Source of the DNA: Clostridia bacterium
GTDB lineage: Bacteria > Bacillota > Clostridia > Lachnospirales > Bianqueaceae
Direction: 5' to 3'
Assembly: GCA_900764045.1 (NCBI GenBank)
Contig: CAAFMN010000024.1
Span: 62,001-126,000 of the forward strand
Length of the DNA stretch: 64,000 nucleotides
Made by a program: the position numbers and the translations under genes. Positions 9,420 to 17,057 of this stretch are shown piece after piece. How positions within the stretch are numbered: position 1 is the first letter of the stretch; every line of letters starts with the position of its first letter. The notes beneath the pieces were generated by a model. The model made no database searches. It was not told where the DNA came from and was given only the letters and a program-made list of their open reading frames with translations.

Positions 9420-10838
9420 ATGAAAAAAATATTATATTATAATTGGACACCTTTGGATAGTTCTGAGGGAGGTGGTGTCGCTGTATATCAGCGAAATTTG
9501 ATCGATTCTCTGGGGGGGAGTTACAGCGTAACATATCTTAATTCGGGATACACTTATACTTTTGATAAAAAGCTTCGTTTAAAAGAAAAAGCATGCCCAG
9601 ATTATCCCGAGGTAAAAACATTTGAGGTCATAAACTCTCCTGTCCTTGCTCCGGTACAACAGTCAATAAAAAATATTGATATTTATCTGCACGATGAAAG
9701 CCTTTATAAGCTTATCAGAAATTTTATTATATCTCAAGGCGGATTCGATGTGATTCATTTTAATAATCTGGAGGGGTTGTCGCTTAAGGTTCTGAGTTTG
9801 AAAAAGGACTTTCCTGATACCACATTTATTTATTCAGTCCATAACTACTTCCCTGTATGCAGCAGAGTCAACCTGTGGAAAGATGAGGCGCAGGGCAAGG
9901 GACATAATTGCAACAAAAGGGATTTTGCAGAGTGCGCAGCATGTTATAAAAGCAGGAGTTACAAAGGAGAAGTTACCTCGAAGATTGCAAATCGCTACAA
10001 GGACAAAGATAAAGCAAAATGGGTCGCATTAAAAATCGCCTCGAAATTTTATACGCTTACCGAAAACGATTCTTGCGATTTGGACTTGTACAGACAGTTC
10101 GAAGAGAAAAACATAGAATACATAAACCTCTATTTTGACCGGGTGCTTGCGGTTTCACAACGTGTAAAGACTATTATGCTTGAGCACGGTGCGGATAAAA
10201 GCAAGATCGAGGTATCTTATATAGGAACAGCAGTTGCCGAAGCACAAATGGGGTGTTGCAACGCAGAGGTTGATTTGGAAGAATTCAATATGATCTATAT
10301 GGGATATATGAGAGATGATAAAGGATTCTATTTCTTGCTTGATGCGTTAAAAAATGTCCCACCTGAGATCGCGGCTAAAATTTCAGTTACATTTGCTGCT
10401 AAATATGATGAGAGAACACAGCGTCAGGATGTGGCCCAAATAATGGAGCTTAAAAGAATATATAAGAATATTAAGCTTGTAAACGGTTACACAAAGCAAA
10501 ATCAAAGAGAGCTTTTAACCGGGATCCACTTGGGGATTGTACCTGTATTGTGGGAGGATAATTTGCCTCAGGTGGCAATCGAGCAAGTCGCCTATGGTGT
10601 GCCAGTCCTGGTCAGCGACTTGGGCGGTGCCGCTGAGGTGTGCAACAACAAGCAGTTCGTTTTTAAAGCAGGTGATAGAAAAGACTTTTTGACGAAACTG
10701 CAATATATTATAGAAAATAGGGAATGCTTGAATGATTTTTGGAAATATTCAATGCATTTAGTTACAATGGATCAGCATATCAATCAGTTGAACCGTTTGT
10801 ATGAAGGACCTACAGTTCGGAATTTGCATTGCGTGTGA
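9420..10838 (+). CDS. Glycosyltransferase family 4 with Cys-rich insert
   Basis: A 472-aa GT-B enzyme. The N-terminus KKILYYNWTPLDSSEGGGVAVYQRNLI has the Gly-rich acceptor loop; FNMIYMGYMRDDKGFYFLL starts the donor domain near residue 290, and LPQVAIEQVAYGVPVLVSDLGG near 382 is the donor-binding segment. Between residues about 145 and 190 lies an insert with at least four cysteines (CSRVN, HNCNKRDF, AECAACYK) that could bind zinc, as in some other GT4 enzymes of surface glycan loci. A clear AAGGAG lies 8 nt before the ATG. It is the last glycosyltransferase gene of the cluster. Confidence 0.87.
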   Translation: MKKILYYNWTPLDSSEGGGVAVYQRNLIDSLGGSYSVTYLNSGYTYTFDKKLRLKEKACPDYPEVKTFEVINSPVLAPVQQSIKNIDIYLHDESLYKLIRNFIISQGGFDVIHFNNLEGLSLKVLSLKKDFPDTTFIYSVHNYFPVCSRVNLWKDEAQGKGHNCNKRDFAECAACYKSRSYKGEVTSKIANRYKDKDKAKWVALKIASKFYTLTENDSCDLDLYRQFEEKNIEYINLYFDRVLAVSQRVKTIMLEHGADKSKIEVSYIGTAVAEAQMGCCNAEVDLEEFNMIYMGYMRDDKGFYFLLDALKNVPPEIAAKISVTFAAKYDERTQRQDVAQIMELKRIYKNIKLVNGYTKQNQRELLTGIHLGIVPVLWEDNLPQVAIEQVAYGVPVLVSDLGGAAEVCNNKQFVFKAGDRKDFLTKLQYIIENRECLNDFWKYSMHLVTMDQHINQLNRLYEGPTVRNLHCV

Positions 10839-10963
10839 CTATTAAATAATAAAATTTTCAACCATTTTGTGAACGCAAGCTTCTAATGGATAGGTCTACT
10901 TTATTTTCTTGTGAGATAAGTCGTTACTTTAAACTTAAAATAGGAAGGGAGTACAAGAGACTT

Positions 10964-11917
10964 ATGAAAACAACATTACTGATAATGGCCGCAGGTATCG
11001 GCTCCCGCTTCGGCGGTGGTATTAAGCAGCTTGAGCCGGTTGGCCTGCATGACGAAATCATCATGGACTATTCCATCCACGATGCCATCAAGGCAGGATT
11101 TAATAAGATTATTTTTGTAATCCGTAAAGATATAGAAGCTGACTTCCGGGAACGAATCGGTGAACGTGTGGAGAGCATCTGCAATAATGCAGGTGTGGAA
11201 GTAGGCTATGCTTTTCAGGATATTAATGATATTCCGGCATCCTATTCTGTTCCCACTGGCCGTACTAAGCCGTGGGGTACTGGACAGGCTGTACTTGCTG
11301 CGAAAGAGCTAATCCATGAGCCGTTTATGGTCATCAACGCGGATGACTATTACGGGAAAGAAGCGTTCAAGGCATTACACGACTGGCTAATACTGCCTCA
11401 TGCGGACAACGCCATTGCTATGGCTGGATTCATTCTGAAGAATACACTATCTGATAACGGCGGTGTGACCAGAGGTGTGTGCAAGGTAGAAGAAGGGCAT
11501 ACGCATATTGTTGATGTTGTAGAAACGAGCAATATTGTGAAGACTGTTGATAGGGATGGCAATGTTGGAGCAGAAGCTGATGGCGTAAAACTCAATCCGG
11601 ACTCCTATGTTTCCATGAATATGTGGGGCTTCCCGGCTGCGGAAGGAGAGGCTCCTGCGTTCCTTCAAGTGCTTGAGTATGGTTGGCTTGATTTCTTTAA
11701 GGATTCAGTATCGGCTAATCCTCTGAAAGCTGAGTATCTGCTACCGACGCTGATCGGTGGACTGTTGAGAACTGGTTCTTGTACTGTAAAAGTTCTGGAG
11801 ACGAATGATAAATGGTTTGGTGTTACCTATAAGGAAGATAAGCCTGTGGTAGTGGAGAGCTTTAAGAAGCTGATTGCTGATGGTGTATACGGTGAGGAAC
11901 TGTATAGAGATTTATAA
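10964..11917 (+). CDS. Sugar-phosphate nucleotidyltransferase family protein
   Basis: The enzyme core begins MKTTLLIMAAGIGSRFGGGIKQLEPVG, the G-x-G-T/S-R-x6-K pattern of NTP-transferase enzymes that make nucleotide sugars. FMVINADDYYGKEAF near residue 125 is the metal-binding D-x-D-like site. I placed the start at ATG 10964 (AGGAAGGGA upstream, 317 aa); the frame is open further to 10886 but that extension is not family-like. In many Firmicutes capsule clusters this protein comes last and precedes the small protein encoded at 11954. The sugar it activates is not evident. Confidence 0.85.
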   Translation: MKTTLLIMAAGIGSRFGGGIKQLEPVGLHDEIIMDYSIHDAIKAGFNKIIFVIRKDIEADFRERIGERVESICNNAGVEVGYAFQDINDIPASYSVPTGRTKPWGTGQAVLAAKELIHEPFMVINADDYYGKEAFKALHDWLILPHADNAIAMAGFILKNTLSDNGGVTRGVCKVEEGHTHIVDVVETSNIVKTVDRDGNVGAEADGVKLNPDSYVSMNMWGFPAAEGEAPAFLQVLEYGWLDFFKDSVSANPLKAEYLLPTLIGGLLRTGSCTVKVLETNDKWFGVTYKEDKPVVVESFKKLIADGVYGEELYRDL

Positions 11918-11953
11918 TTGGCGGTAGAGTTAATCAGAGATGGAGGATTTTCT

Positions 11954-12211
11954 ATGGCTGTATTTAGCAAAAAAGAAGAAAAAGTCACTGCAATTTTCGA
12001 GGCAATGGAAAATATCAATGACGAGCAGGAATTTAAGGATAAATTTAAGGCAACGTATCCGGACGACTGGAATAAAGTTAAAGCTACATTTAACAAGGAA
12101 GAGCGGGATACAAAACCAGGCAAGAACCACCCGATGCCATATCCGGATATTTATTTGAGCAATATGTATAAGGTTGGGCTTAAGAAATTTAAGGAGAGCA
12201 GAGGAGAATAA
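11954..12211 (+). CDS. Small conserved-looking protein of unknown function
   Basis: An 85-aa, highly charged soluble protein (MAVFSKKEEKVTAIFEAME at the start, then DKFKATYPDDWNKVKA and HPMPYPDIYLSNMYKV). A GGAGG SD ends 7 nt before the ATG. It lies 36 nt after the nucleotidyltransferase gene and probably shares its transcript. I do not recognise the family. The mobile-element relics begin immediately after its stop codon, so the 3' end borders foreign DNA. Confidence 0.65.
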   Translation: MAVFSKKEEKVTAIFEAMENINDEQEFKDKFKATYPDDWNKVKATFNKEERDTKPGKNHPMPYPDIYLSNMYKVGLKKFKESRGE

Positions 12212-12400
12212 AGCGTCTGCATGATCGTACTTGGCCGTCTCCTGAAAGCGCACCTGTTTTTGCCAGTAGTAAAATTGGCCTTCGCCAATACCACGTTCCT
12301 TGCACCATGCGTTGACTTTCATCCCGCTGGCTTTCTGCTCCTTGATGAGTTCGGTTCACTGCCGAAGCATGACCTGACGTTTTGTTTCCGATATTTTCAT
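12212..12400 (-). pseudogene. IS66-type accessory protein TnpA relic with an in-frame stop
   Basis: Reading the minus strand from 12400 gives MKISETKRQVMLRQ, a TGA, then TELIKEQKASGMKVNAWC and GIGEGQFYYWQKQVR, the N-terminal half of the small IS66 TnpA protein (compare the usual WC-x(n)-YYYWQKxVR). The TGA stands where a Trp codon would continue RQWTEL, so it is a single-base nonsense change. The gene is then cut off at about 12212 where the polysaccharide-locus gene ends. No IS66 tnpB or tnpC is present here. It is a relic, not an active IS. Confidence 0.75.
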
Positions 12401-12495
12401 GGCCTGTCCTCCGACGCTGAGCCAATCCGCTTTATTGCAAAGTGACTCTGAAAACTCTGAAAACTTGAACATTAGTTGACTTAAGTTTTGAGCTT

Positions 12496-12627
12496 TCACT
12501 TCAATTCTTTGAAATGATCGGTTTCGTCCACACGCATCCCCACGTTCTCGGCAATCAGCCGGATGCTCCGTGTTCCGACACTTTGTACAAGGTCATTTGC
12601 TTTCTGGTGTAGAAAAATGGAATCCAT
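12496..12627 (-). pseudogene. ImmA/IrrE-family metallopeptidase, N-terminal stub
   Basis: A 43-codon minus-strand frame starting at ATG 12627 reads MDSIFLHQKANDLVQSVGTR, then SIRLIAENVGMRVDETDHF, KELK and stop. This matches the first 40-odd residues of ImmA/IrrE proteins, where KANxLVxxxGTRxPxxIAxxLGI is followed by DFKxLKG and later a HExxH zinc site. Everything after the DFKELK-like point is missing. It follows the XRE gene (same strand, 35 nt), the usual ImmR-ImmA pairing that controls integrative elements, so the pair is a fragment of such a switch. The call rests on a short similarity. Confidence 0.6.
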
Positions 12628-12662
12628 AGGGTTCTCCTTTCCTGCATCAGCAGAGCGGATTC

Positions 12663-13061
12663 TTAGCCGCGCTTGCCTTTTGCTTTCAGTTTGTCCTCTT
12701 TATATTTGAAGTATGCTTTTTGCATAACGATCATTACCCCGTCTATATCCTCGTCCGTCAATTCCCCGTCTATGAACAATTCAGATAGTTCCTGCGCCAA
12801 TAGCTGCGCTTCCTGTCGTCCCTTTTTGCCGTAGGCGGATTCTGCGTTCTCGAAGAAAGACACCTTTTCTGTATAAAGATAATCGACGGGAACGTGGAAG
12901 GTATCAGCAAGATTCTGGTAGACTGCTCGTTGACGTGGGTAACGTCCTTCTCGCTCATATCCTATTACAGTCCGCTTGTTGACTCCTAACAGCTCTGCAA
13001 GTTCGGCCTGCGTCAGACCGCTTTTTTCCCGCAAGGTGCGTATTTTCTCGCCAAATTTCAT
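12663..13061 (-). CDS. XRE-family transcriptional regulator (ImmR/phage-repressor-like)
   Basis: A 132-aa protein with an N-terminal helix-turn-helix: MKFGEKIRTLREKSGLTQAE, LAELLGVNKRTVIGYEREGR and YPRQRAVYQNLADTFHVPVDYL cover residues 1-70. The C-terminal half is acidic and probably a dimer or sensor part. I chose ATG 13061 because AAAGGA is well spaced for it; the ATG at 13073 overlaps that SD. It is transcribed away from the promoter and palindrome at 13195-13225, which it likely represses. The ImmA-like stub follows. Confidence 0.85.
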   Translation of the reverse strand: MKFGEKIRTLREKSGLTQAELAELLGVNKRTVIGYEREGRYPRQRAVYQNLADTFHVPVDYLYTEKVSFFENAESAYGKKGRQEAQLLAQELSELFIDGELTDEDIDGVMIVMQKAYFKYKEDKLKAKGKRG

Positions 13062-13194
13062 AATGCTCTGCATATCCTTTCTGCCGCTGCAGAATGTTTA
13101 AGTATGCGATATGCAGCGGAATCTGTATATTTTCATAAGACGAAATTAAATTGCACTTAAAATCGTCCTTATTCTCACATAAAAGCGGTTTTAT

Positions 13195-13225
13195 ACTTGA
13201 CAAGTGACGCTAAATTTCATATAAT
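13195..13225 (+). promoter_or_regulatory. Consensus divergent promoter overlapping an 11-bp palindrome
   Basis: TTGACA at 13197-13202 and TATAAT at 13220-13225 with 17 bp between them make a perfect sigma-A type promoter pointing right. ACTTGACAAGT at 13195-13205 is a perfect-arm palindrome covering the -35 box. Facing the XRE gene, this is a likely repressor operator. Downstream no intact gene remains, only a relic frame at 13417-13578. Confidence 0.7.
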
Positions 13226-13416
13226 AGTGCCATGTTTTTTCGCTGTGGGTGTATTATACACAAAAGCGGCGAAGTGCGCAAGTGTTACGGCATAAAGACA
13301 CAGAAAATTAACTTCTCTGTCTGTGGCAGAAACACAGAAATACGATGAAATGCGAGGGAGGATGCCGATTGGAAAAAGGGCAGCATGAAGTCCGCACCCC
13401 GCGAAGTGGGGTGTGA

Positions 13417-13578
13417 GTAGGAAACCGAAGTGTCATTGACGGGCAGAATGTGCTTCATGTCAAGCAGGGGAAAACCGAAGATTTTATTTCCCTGGTGGAG
13501 CTTGTAGAGGCAATCTGTGGTGTCCCCGTGAAGAAGATCGTATTTCACGGCGGCACGGTACTACTGGAATCCGACTAA
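13417..13578 (+). pseudogene. Start-less reading-frame relic of an element gene
   Basis: An open frame after a TGA at 13414 reads, from about 13438, DGQNVLHVKQGKTEDFISLV, ELVEAICGVPVKKIVFHGGT and VLLESD before TAA at 13576. It has the look of a real small-protein C-terminus but no ATG, GTG or TTG start in frame; only an ATT at 13435 could serve. A hairpin (CACCCC/GGGGTG) lies at about 13394-13412. I do not recognise the family. The region 13062-13416 otherwise holds only the promoter above. Confidence 0.3.
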
Positions 13579-13713
13579 GGCTTTGAGCCTGGCACTGGGG
13601 CGCAAACGTAAAAATCCAGGATAGCACAGTATGTAGCTGTCCGGCTTTGCGGGAGCGGTTCTGGGCCTACAATAAAATATCTGCTGGCAGAGCGATACCG
13701 ATTGCGAGTATAG

Positions 13714-13782
13714 GCCGGAGCAGAATGGAACGACAAGGCGTAAGTGCGCCCGGACGTGTTTCCATTTTGCCCCGGCTTTTTT
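13714..13782 (+). terminator. Long rho-independent terminator
   Basis: The arms 13714-13730 and 13760-13776 pair over 17 bp with two G-U pairs, and TTTTTT follows at 13777-13782. The loop is about 29 nt. It would end transcripts from the divergent promoter at 13197. Confidence 0.8.
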
Positions 13783-13792
13783 GTTTGCCGAT

Positions 13793-13867
13793 CAGTTATC
13801 AAAAATTTTCAAAATTTTTTTGATAACTGTATATCAAACGCCCTCTCCCGAATGTATAGGTGAGAGG
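13793..13867 (+). repeat. Regulatory repeat, copy 1 (A/T palindrome plus 40-bp block)
   Basis: CAGTTATCAAAAA (13793-13805) pairs with TTTTTGATAACTG ending at 13829. It is followed by a 40-bp block at 13828-13867 that begins TGTATATCAAACGCCCTCTC. A second copy of the block, 36 of 40 bases identical and also preceded by an A/T-rich palindrome, lies at 15025-15064. Each copy stands upstream of an element gene (14024 and 15332). Confidence 0.75.
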
Positions 13868-14023
13868 AGGAACAGTTTCGCTGCCATCAGCGGCAGAAAA
13901 ATAAATGTAGCAGGAGAAGTCTTGGCTTCCCGTTCAAAAAAAACGGGCAGTGTCAGGGCGATTTTCTGCTGTATATTTTTCGCTCTTCCCTGCCCGGAGC
14001 CGGAAGGCAGAAAGGCAGGACGT

Positions 14024-14680
14024 ATGCTCACATTGAAAGTTTTGAAGGACAAAGTTGCCGCACCTCGCCGTGCCGAGCGTCTCCCGACCCCAAAAGCCCT
14101 GCGGGAACGCGAGGCAGTTTTGGTACATAAAGATGTCGGCTTGGATGGTCTGCTGACAGTGTTTGAGAGCGGATACACGGTATTTCAATCAGGCAAGCGT
14201 CATGGCGTGTTCCATGTCCATGACTGTGGGGATTATGAATACAGTGCAGCGCACGGAAAAGGGGATGTGATCGCCGAAGAATATTTTGATGGCCGCGAAT
14301 GGCATCTGCGCGCCTTGCTGCAAGGTGAGACGGTGATACAGGAAAATGTGGAGAGAACGGAGCAGGCGGGAAATGGGAAGAATGTCTCCTACAGCGCGAT
14401 CTCGGAAGAATGGGAGAGGATGGCCGACCTATCTTCGGACACGCTGGAGCGGCTGATCGACAAGGAGACGGTTACGGCGATGCTGCACAAGCTGACGGAT
14501 AAGCAGCGGAACCTTGTCCATCATCATGTGATTTTAGGCAAGCCGCAGCGCGAGATAGCGAGGGAGTGGGGCGTGTCTTACGGCACGATCCATCGGATGT
14601 TTCAGCAGGCAATGAGCCGTATCCTCCGTACTTATGATTTTGAAGCACATTATGGATTAGCAGGAGGGTTAGCAGAATGA
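14024..14680 (+). CDS. Sigma-70-like HTH protein of a mobile element
   Basis: A 218-aa protein. The C-terminal third, TDKQRNLVHHHVILGKPQRE followed by IAREWGVSYGTIHRMFQQAM, is a sigma region-4-like helix-turn-helix. The N-terminal part has a beta-rich DGLLTVFESGYTVFQSGKRH / GVFHVHDCGDYEY stretch and no clear region 2. Such proteins are common in Clostridial conjugative transposons, where they are annotated as sigma factors. The start ATG 14024 is preceded by AGGCAGGA; the frame is open back to 13781 but that part overlaps the regulatory repeat. The stop overlaps the next gene's ATG (ATGA), so the two are translationally coupled. Confidence 0.7.
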   Translation: MLTLKVLKDKVAAPRRAERLPTPKALREREAVLVHKDVGLDGLLTVFESGYTVFQSGKRHGVFHVHDCGDYEYSAAHGKGDVIAEEYFDGREWHLRALLQGETVIQENVERTEQAGNGKNVSYSAISEEWERMADLSSDTLERLIDKETVTAMLHKLTDKQRNLVHHHVILGKPQREIAREWGVSYGTIHRMFQQAMSRILRTYDFEAHYGLAGGLAE

Positions 14681-14901
14681 TGAGAAACGAGAAAATGAAT
14701 CCAAAAGAATTGAAGTTTCCGCAGGGCGCAGGGCATGAAAAGTGCCGTGAAGTATTTGCTGCGCAGGCGGGAAAAGCGCGGGTCTATAAAGATAACGGCT
14801 TTACCGTTGAGGTTAGCTTTGCAGGGAGTGCAACGCTGGAATCCTGCATCGCAGAGTACCTGAGCCGGAAGTATGGTATTCCTGCACCAGACAGCCGATA
14901 A
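14677..14901 (+). CDS. Small element protein, possibly TnpW-like
   Basis: A 74-aa protein with AGGAGGG 8 nt before its ATG, which overlaps the stop of the sigma-like gene. The middle reads VYKDNGFTVEVSFAGSATLE, similar in style to the FTVxVxFS core of small transposon-encoded TnpW proteins of Tn4451/CTn elements, followed by a C-terminal helix. The similarity is weak and no function is known. It is the last gene before a strong terminator. Confidence 0.5.
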   Translation: MMRNEKMNPKELKFPQGAGHEKCREVFAAQAGKARVYKDNGFTVEVSFAGSATLESCIAEYLSRKYGIPAPDSR

Positions 14902-14935
14902 AGACACCTATTATAAATAAAGCAGTTTAAGTAAA

Positions 14936-14976
14936 GCCCTCCGATTGGCCTGAACCGCCAGCCGGAGGGCTTTTTT
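14936..14976 (+). terminator. Rho-independent terminator after the sigma-like operon
   Basis: GCCCTCCG at 14936-14943 pairs with CGGAGGGC at 14963-14970, followed by six T. Confidence 0.88.
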
Positions 14977-15024
14977 GCGCGCATTTTGCCGCTCAAAAAA
15001 ATTTTTTGAAATTTTTTCAAAAAG

Positions 15025-15064
15025 TGTATATCAAAAGCCCTCTCCCAAATGTGTAGGTGAAAGG
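15025..15064 (+). repeat. Regulatory repeat, copy 2
   Basis: A 40-bp block starting TGTATATCAAAAGCCCTCTC, 36/40 identical to 13828-13867 and likewise preceded by an A/T-rich self-complementary run (14993-15024). The following 15065-15331, upstream of the replication initiator gene, shows no gene or further signal that I can support except GGGAGGTG at 15319, the SD of that gene. Confidence 0.75.
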
Positions 15065-15331
15065 GACAAGCAAATAGCCCCTCTCACAGAACCTTGAAAA
15101 CTGAATAGCCATCCTGAGTAGATACCACGACCTGAGTGTGCATTCTGCGCGCCGTGCTTTGTGGGGAATACGCCGCTGAAATGGGGGTAGGAACGGGCTT
15201 GGGGCAGAATGGCAACCAATAACAACAGATACCATGCGGCGGAGCAGGAAATGCTCGGCTCCGCCGTATTCATTGTGCTGCTATTGCACAAAGGACGAAA
15301 CAAAGCTGTTTTGTGCGCGGGAGGTGATGCA

Positions 15332-15814
15332 ATGCACGAAATAGAATACTCGTACTTTAACGGCCTGACGGCAGACCGATATGCCTTTTATCGGATACCG
15401 AAAGCCCTCGTGAAGCACGAACGGTTCCGCCGTATGTCCGGCGATGCCAAACTGCTGTATGCGTTCCTGTTGGATCGCATGAGTTTATCGCTCAAAAACG
15501 GTTGGCAGGATAAGGACGGCAATGCCTACATCATCTGCACGATGGAGGAAATCATGGCGGCGATCAACTGTGCTAAGCAAAAAGCCGTGAAGCTGCTGGA
15601 CGAACTGGAACAGCAGTTTCGGCTCATTGAGCGCAGGAGGCAGGGGTTGGGAAAGCCGAACCTTGTGTATGTGAAAGACCTGTATGCGGGGCTGACAGAA
15701 TCAAACTTCAAGAAGTATGAAAATCAAACTTCTGCAAGTTTGAAAATCGAACCTCTGGAAGTATGGAAATCAAACTCTAATAAGACTGATAGTAATCATA
15801 GGAAAAGTATGTAA
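15332..15814 (+). pseudogene. Replication initiator protein A (RepA_N-type), C-terminally truncated
   Basis: The frame starts at ATG 15332 with GGGAGGTG upstream. MHEIEYSYFNGLTADRYAFY, RIPKALVKHERFRRMSGDAK and LLYAFLLDRMSLSLKNGWQD form the winged-helix initiator domain found in Firmicutes plasmids and integrative elements. Full proteins are around 250-320 aa; this one ends at 160 aa shortly after KIEPLEVWKSNSNKTDSN, where IS200/IS605 sequence begins. The initiator half looks intact but the C-terminal half is gone. A longer upstream frame (from 15209) is less likely to be translated. Confidence 0.8.
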
Positions 15815-15815
15815 A

Positions 15816-16103
15816 ATGGAAGGAGTAACAATATTAAAAGCAGCAACCCTTCCAGAACATGTACATATGTATGTATCGATTCCGCCGAAGTTAAATGTGT
15901 CAAAAACAATAGGTCGAATCAAAGGAAAGAGTGCATTAATGATATTCGATAGACATCCAGAATATAGAGACAGAAATAATCGTCACTTTTGGGCAAGAGG
16001 ATACTATTGTGAAACGGTAGGTAACGTTAATGAAGAAACAATAAAACAATATATACAAGAACAATATGAAAGAGATTGCTTAGAAGGGGACTCAGAAAAG
16101 TAA
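15816..16103 (+). pseudogene. IS200/IS605 TnpA transposase, 5'-truncated
   Basis: A 95-aa remainder of an HUH/Y1 transposase. PEHVHMYVSIPPKLNVSKTI carries the HUH (HVH) site, and GNVNEETIKQYIQEQYERD near the end holds the catalytic Tyr region. GKSALMIFDRHPEYRDRNNRHFWARGYY, in pieces, is the usual middle of the family. About 45 N-terminal residues are missing; the ATG used is an internal codon. The right-end hairpin at 16203-16221 survives, while the left end was lost at the junction with repA. Confidence 0.85.
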
Positions 16104-16202
16104 AAAAGAGCCGCTTTTAAGCGGCCACCAGTAACTAAAGGAATGGTTTGTTAGACCGGCTTCAGGCGGAAATGCAATGTGCCCTGGAAGGGCAAACACA
16201 AA

Positions 16203-16221
16203 CCACCAGCAGAGCTGGTGG
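16203..16221 (+). mobile_element. IS200/IS605 right-end subterminal hairpin
   Basis: CCACCAG and CTGGTGG (16203-16209 and 16215-16221) form a perfect 7-bp stem with a 5-nt loop about 100 bp past the transposase stop, the usual place for the right-end hairpin recognised by TnpA. The exact cleavage end is not evident, though the TACTGAC after it is a plausible boundary. Confidence 0.55.
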
Positions 16222-16233
16222 TACTGACTAAGC

Positions 16234-16512
16234 TCACTTATGGCTATTGAAAATAAGTGATTATGTTCACTTAAAATAAGTGAGCTTTTTACGCATCCTC
16301 ATATCTGGATGATAGAATCATCCAGACGGAAATAAGTGAGTATAATCACTAAAAATCCATATAAGTGAGAATAATCACTTATCCAGAAAAAAGTGAACAT
16401 TTTACTCCGAACGGGGTTTGAAGCGGTCGATTAGTCCATAATCGGCGGCTTCTTTTTTATGCTTAAAAATCGAAAATGTAGCGTCATATCGTGATAAGTG
16501 AGTTTTTTACGC
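16234..16512 (+). repeat. Cluster of TAAGTGA/TCACTTA repeats (iteron- or operator-like)
   Basis: The 7-mer TAAGTGA or its complement occurs at 16234, 16254, 16267, 16277, 16333, 16362, 16375 and 16495, with near matches at 16346 and 16391. Several are paired head to head as TAAGTGA-N6-TCACTTA. A 19-bp direct repeat (18/19 identical) starts at 16276 and 16494. A perfect 9-bp inverted repeat TCTGGATGA/TCATCCAGA is at 16304-16326. No gene lies in 16104-16568. Such arrays serve as replication iterons, partition sites or repressor operators; which applies here is not known. Confidence 0.7.
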
Positions 16513-16568
16513 CCCTGTCGAGCAACTACGCCGTTGCATTTTTAGTCCAGAAAAGTGTGGAAAAAATA

Positions 16569-16847
16569 ATGCAATTTGATTTACGTTTTTATAAAGAAAA
16601 AAAGGTGTTTGTGACTGGTCATACAGGCTTTAAAGGATCTTGGTTGTGTAAAATTCTAGCAAATGCTGGAGCAATCGTAACAGGATATTCGTTAAATCCT
16701 CCGACATCCCCGTCGTTGTTTGAAATTGCAAATATTGAACAGGATATCCATTCAGTGATTGGAGATATTCGTGATTATAAATCATTGAAGGCCGCGTTTG
16801 ATAAAGCACAGCCGGAAATAGTTCTGCATTTAGCAGCAGAAAAGTGA
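16569..16847 (+). pseudogene. CDP-glucose 4,6-dehydratase, N-terminal fragment
   Basis: MQFDLRFYKEKKVFVTGHTG followed by FKGSWLCKILANAGAIVTGY and SLNPPTSPSLFEIANIEQDI is the Rossmann start of RfbG-type SDR enzymes (TGxxGFKGSWL motif). It ends at LHLAAEK after 92 residues, where LHLAAQPLV would continue; the full family is about 350 aa and the catalytic YxxxK is missing. The break lies next to the start of the duplicated sigma module. It is a stranded piece of a sugar locus, perhaps the far edge of the polysaccharide region displaced by insertions. Confidence 0.82.
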
Positions 16848-16980
16848 TACCGGAGTAAGAAAACTGTGACGAGAGGCATAGCGGATTTATATTTTACAAT
16901 AAATCTATTTTTATAAAAAATCACCAATTTTATAAAGTGAAACATAACAAAATTTGTCACAACAAATGCTCTTCTCCTTC

Positions 16981-17009
16981 TTGTAAAATTCTTCCAAAAC
17001 CGCTATACT
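16981..17009 (+). promoter_or_regulatory. Promoter of sigma module A
   Basis: TTGTAA (16981-16986), 17 bp, TATACT (17004-17009). The same boxes and spacing occur before copy B at 23068-23096. Confidence 0.75.
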
Positions 17010-17057
17010 AAATTGTGTATTTTCAGAGGAAAGAACCGTCTGGGGAGAATACCGGAA

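Noticed and set aside
13781..14023. N-terminal extension of the sigma-like protein (81 more codons)
   Set aside because: It would be translated across the palindrome and 40-bp regulatory block; ATG 14024 has a better SD and the extension is low in protein-like features.
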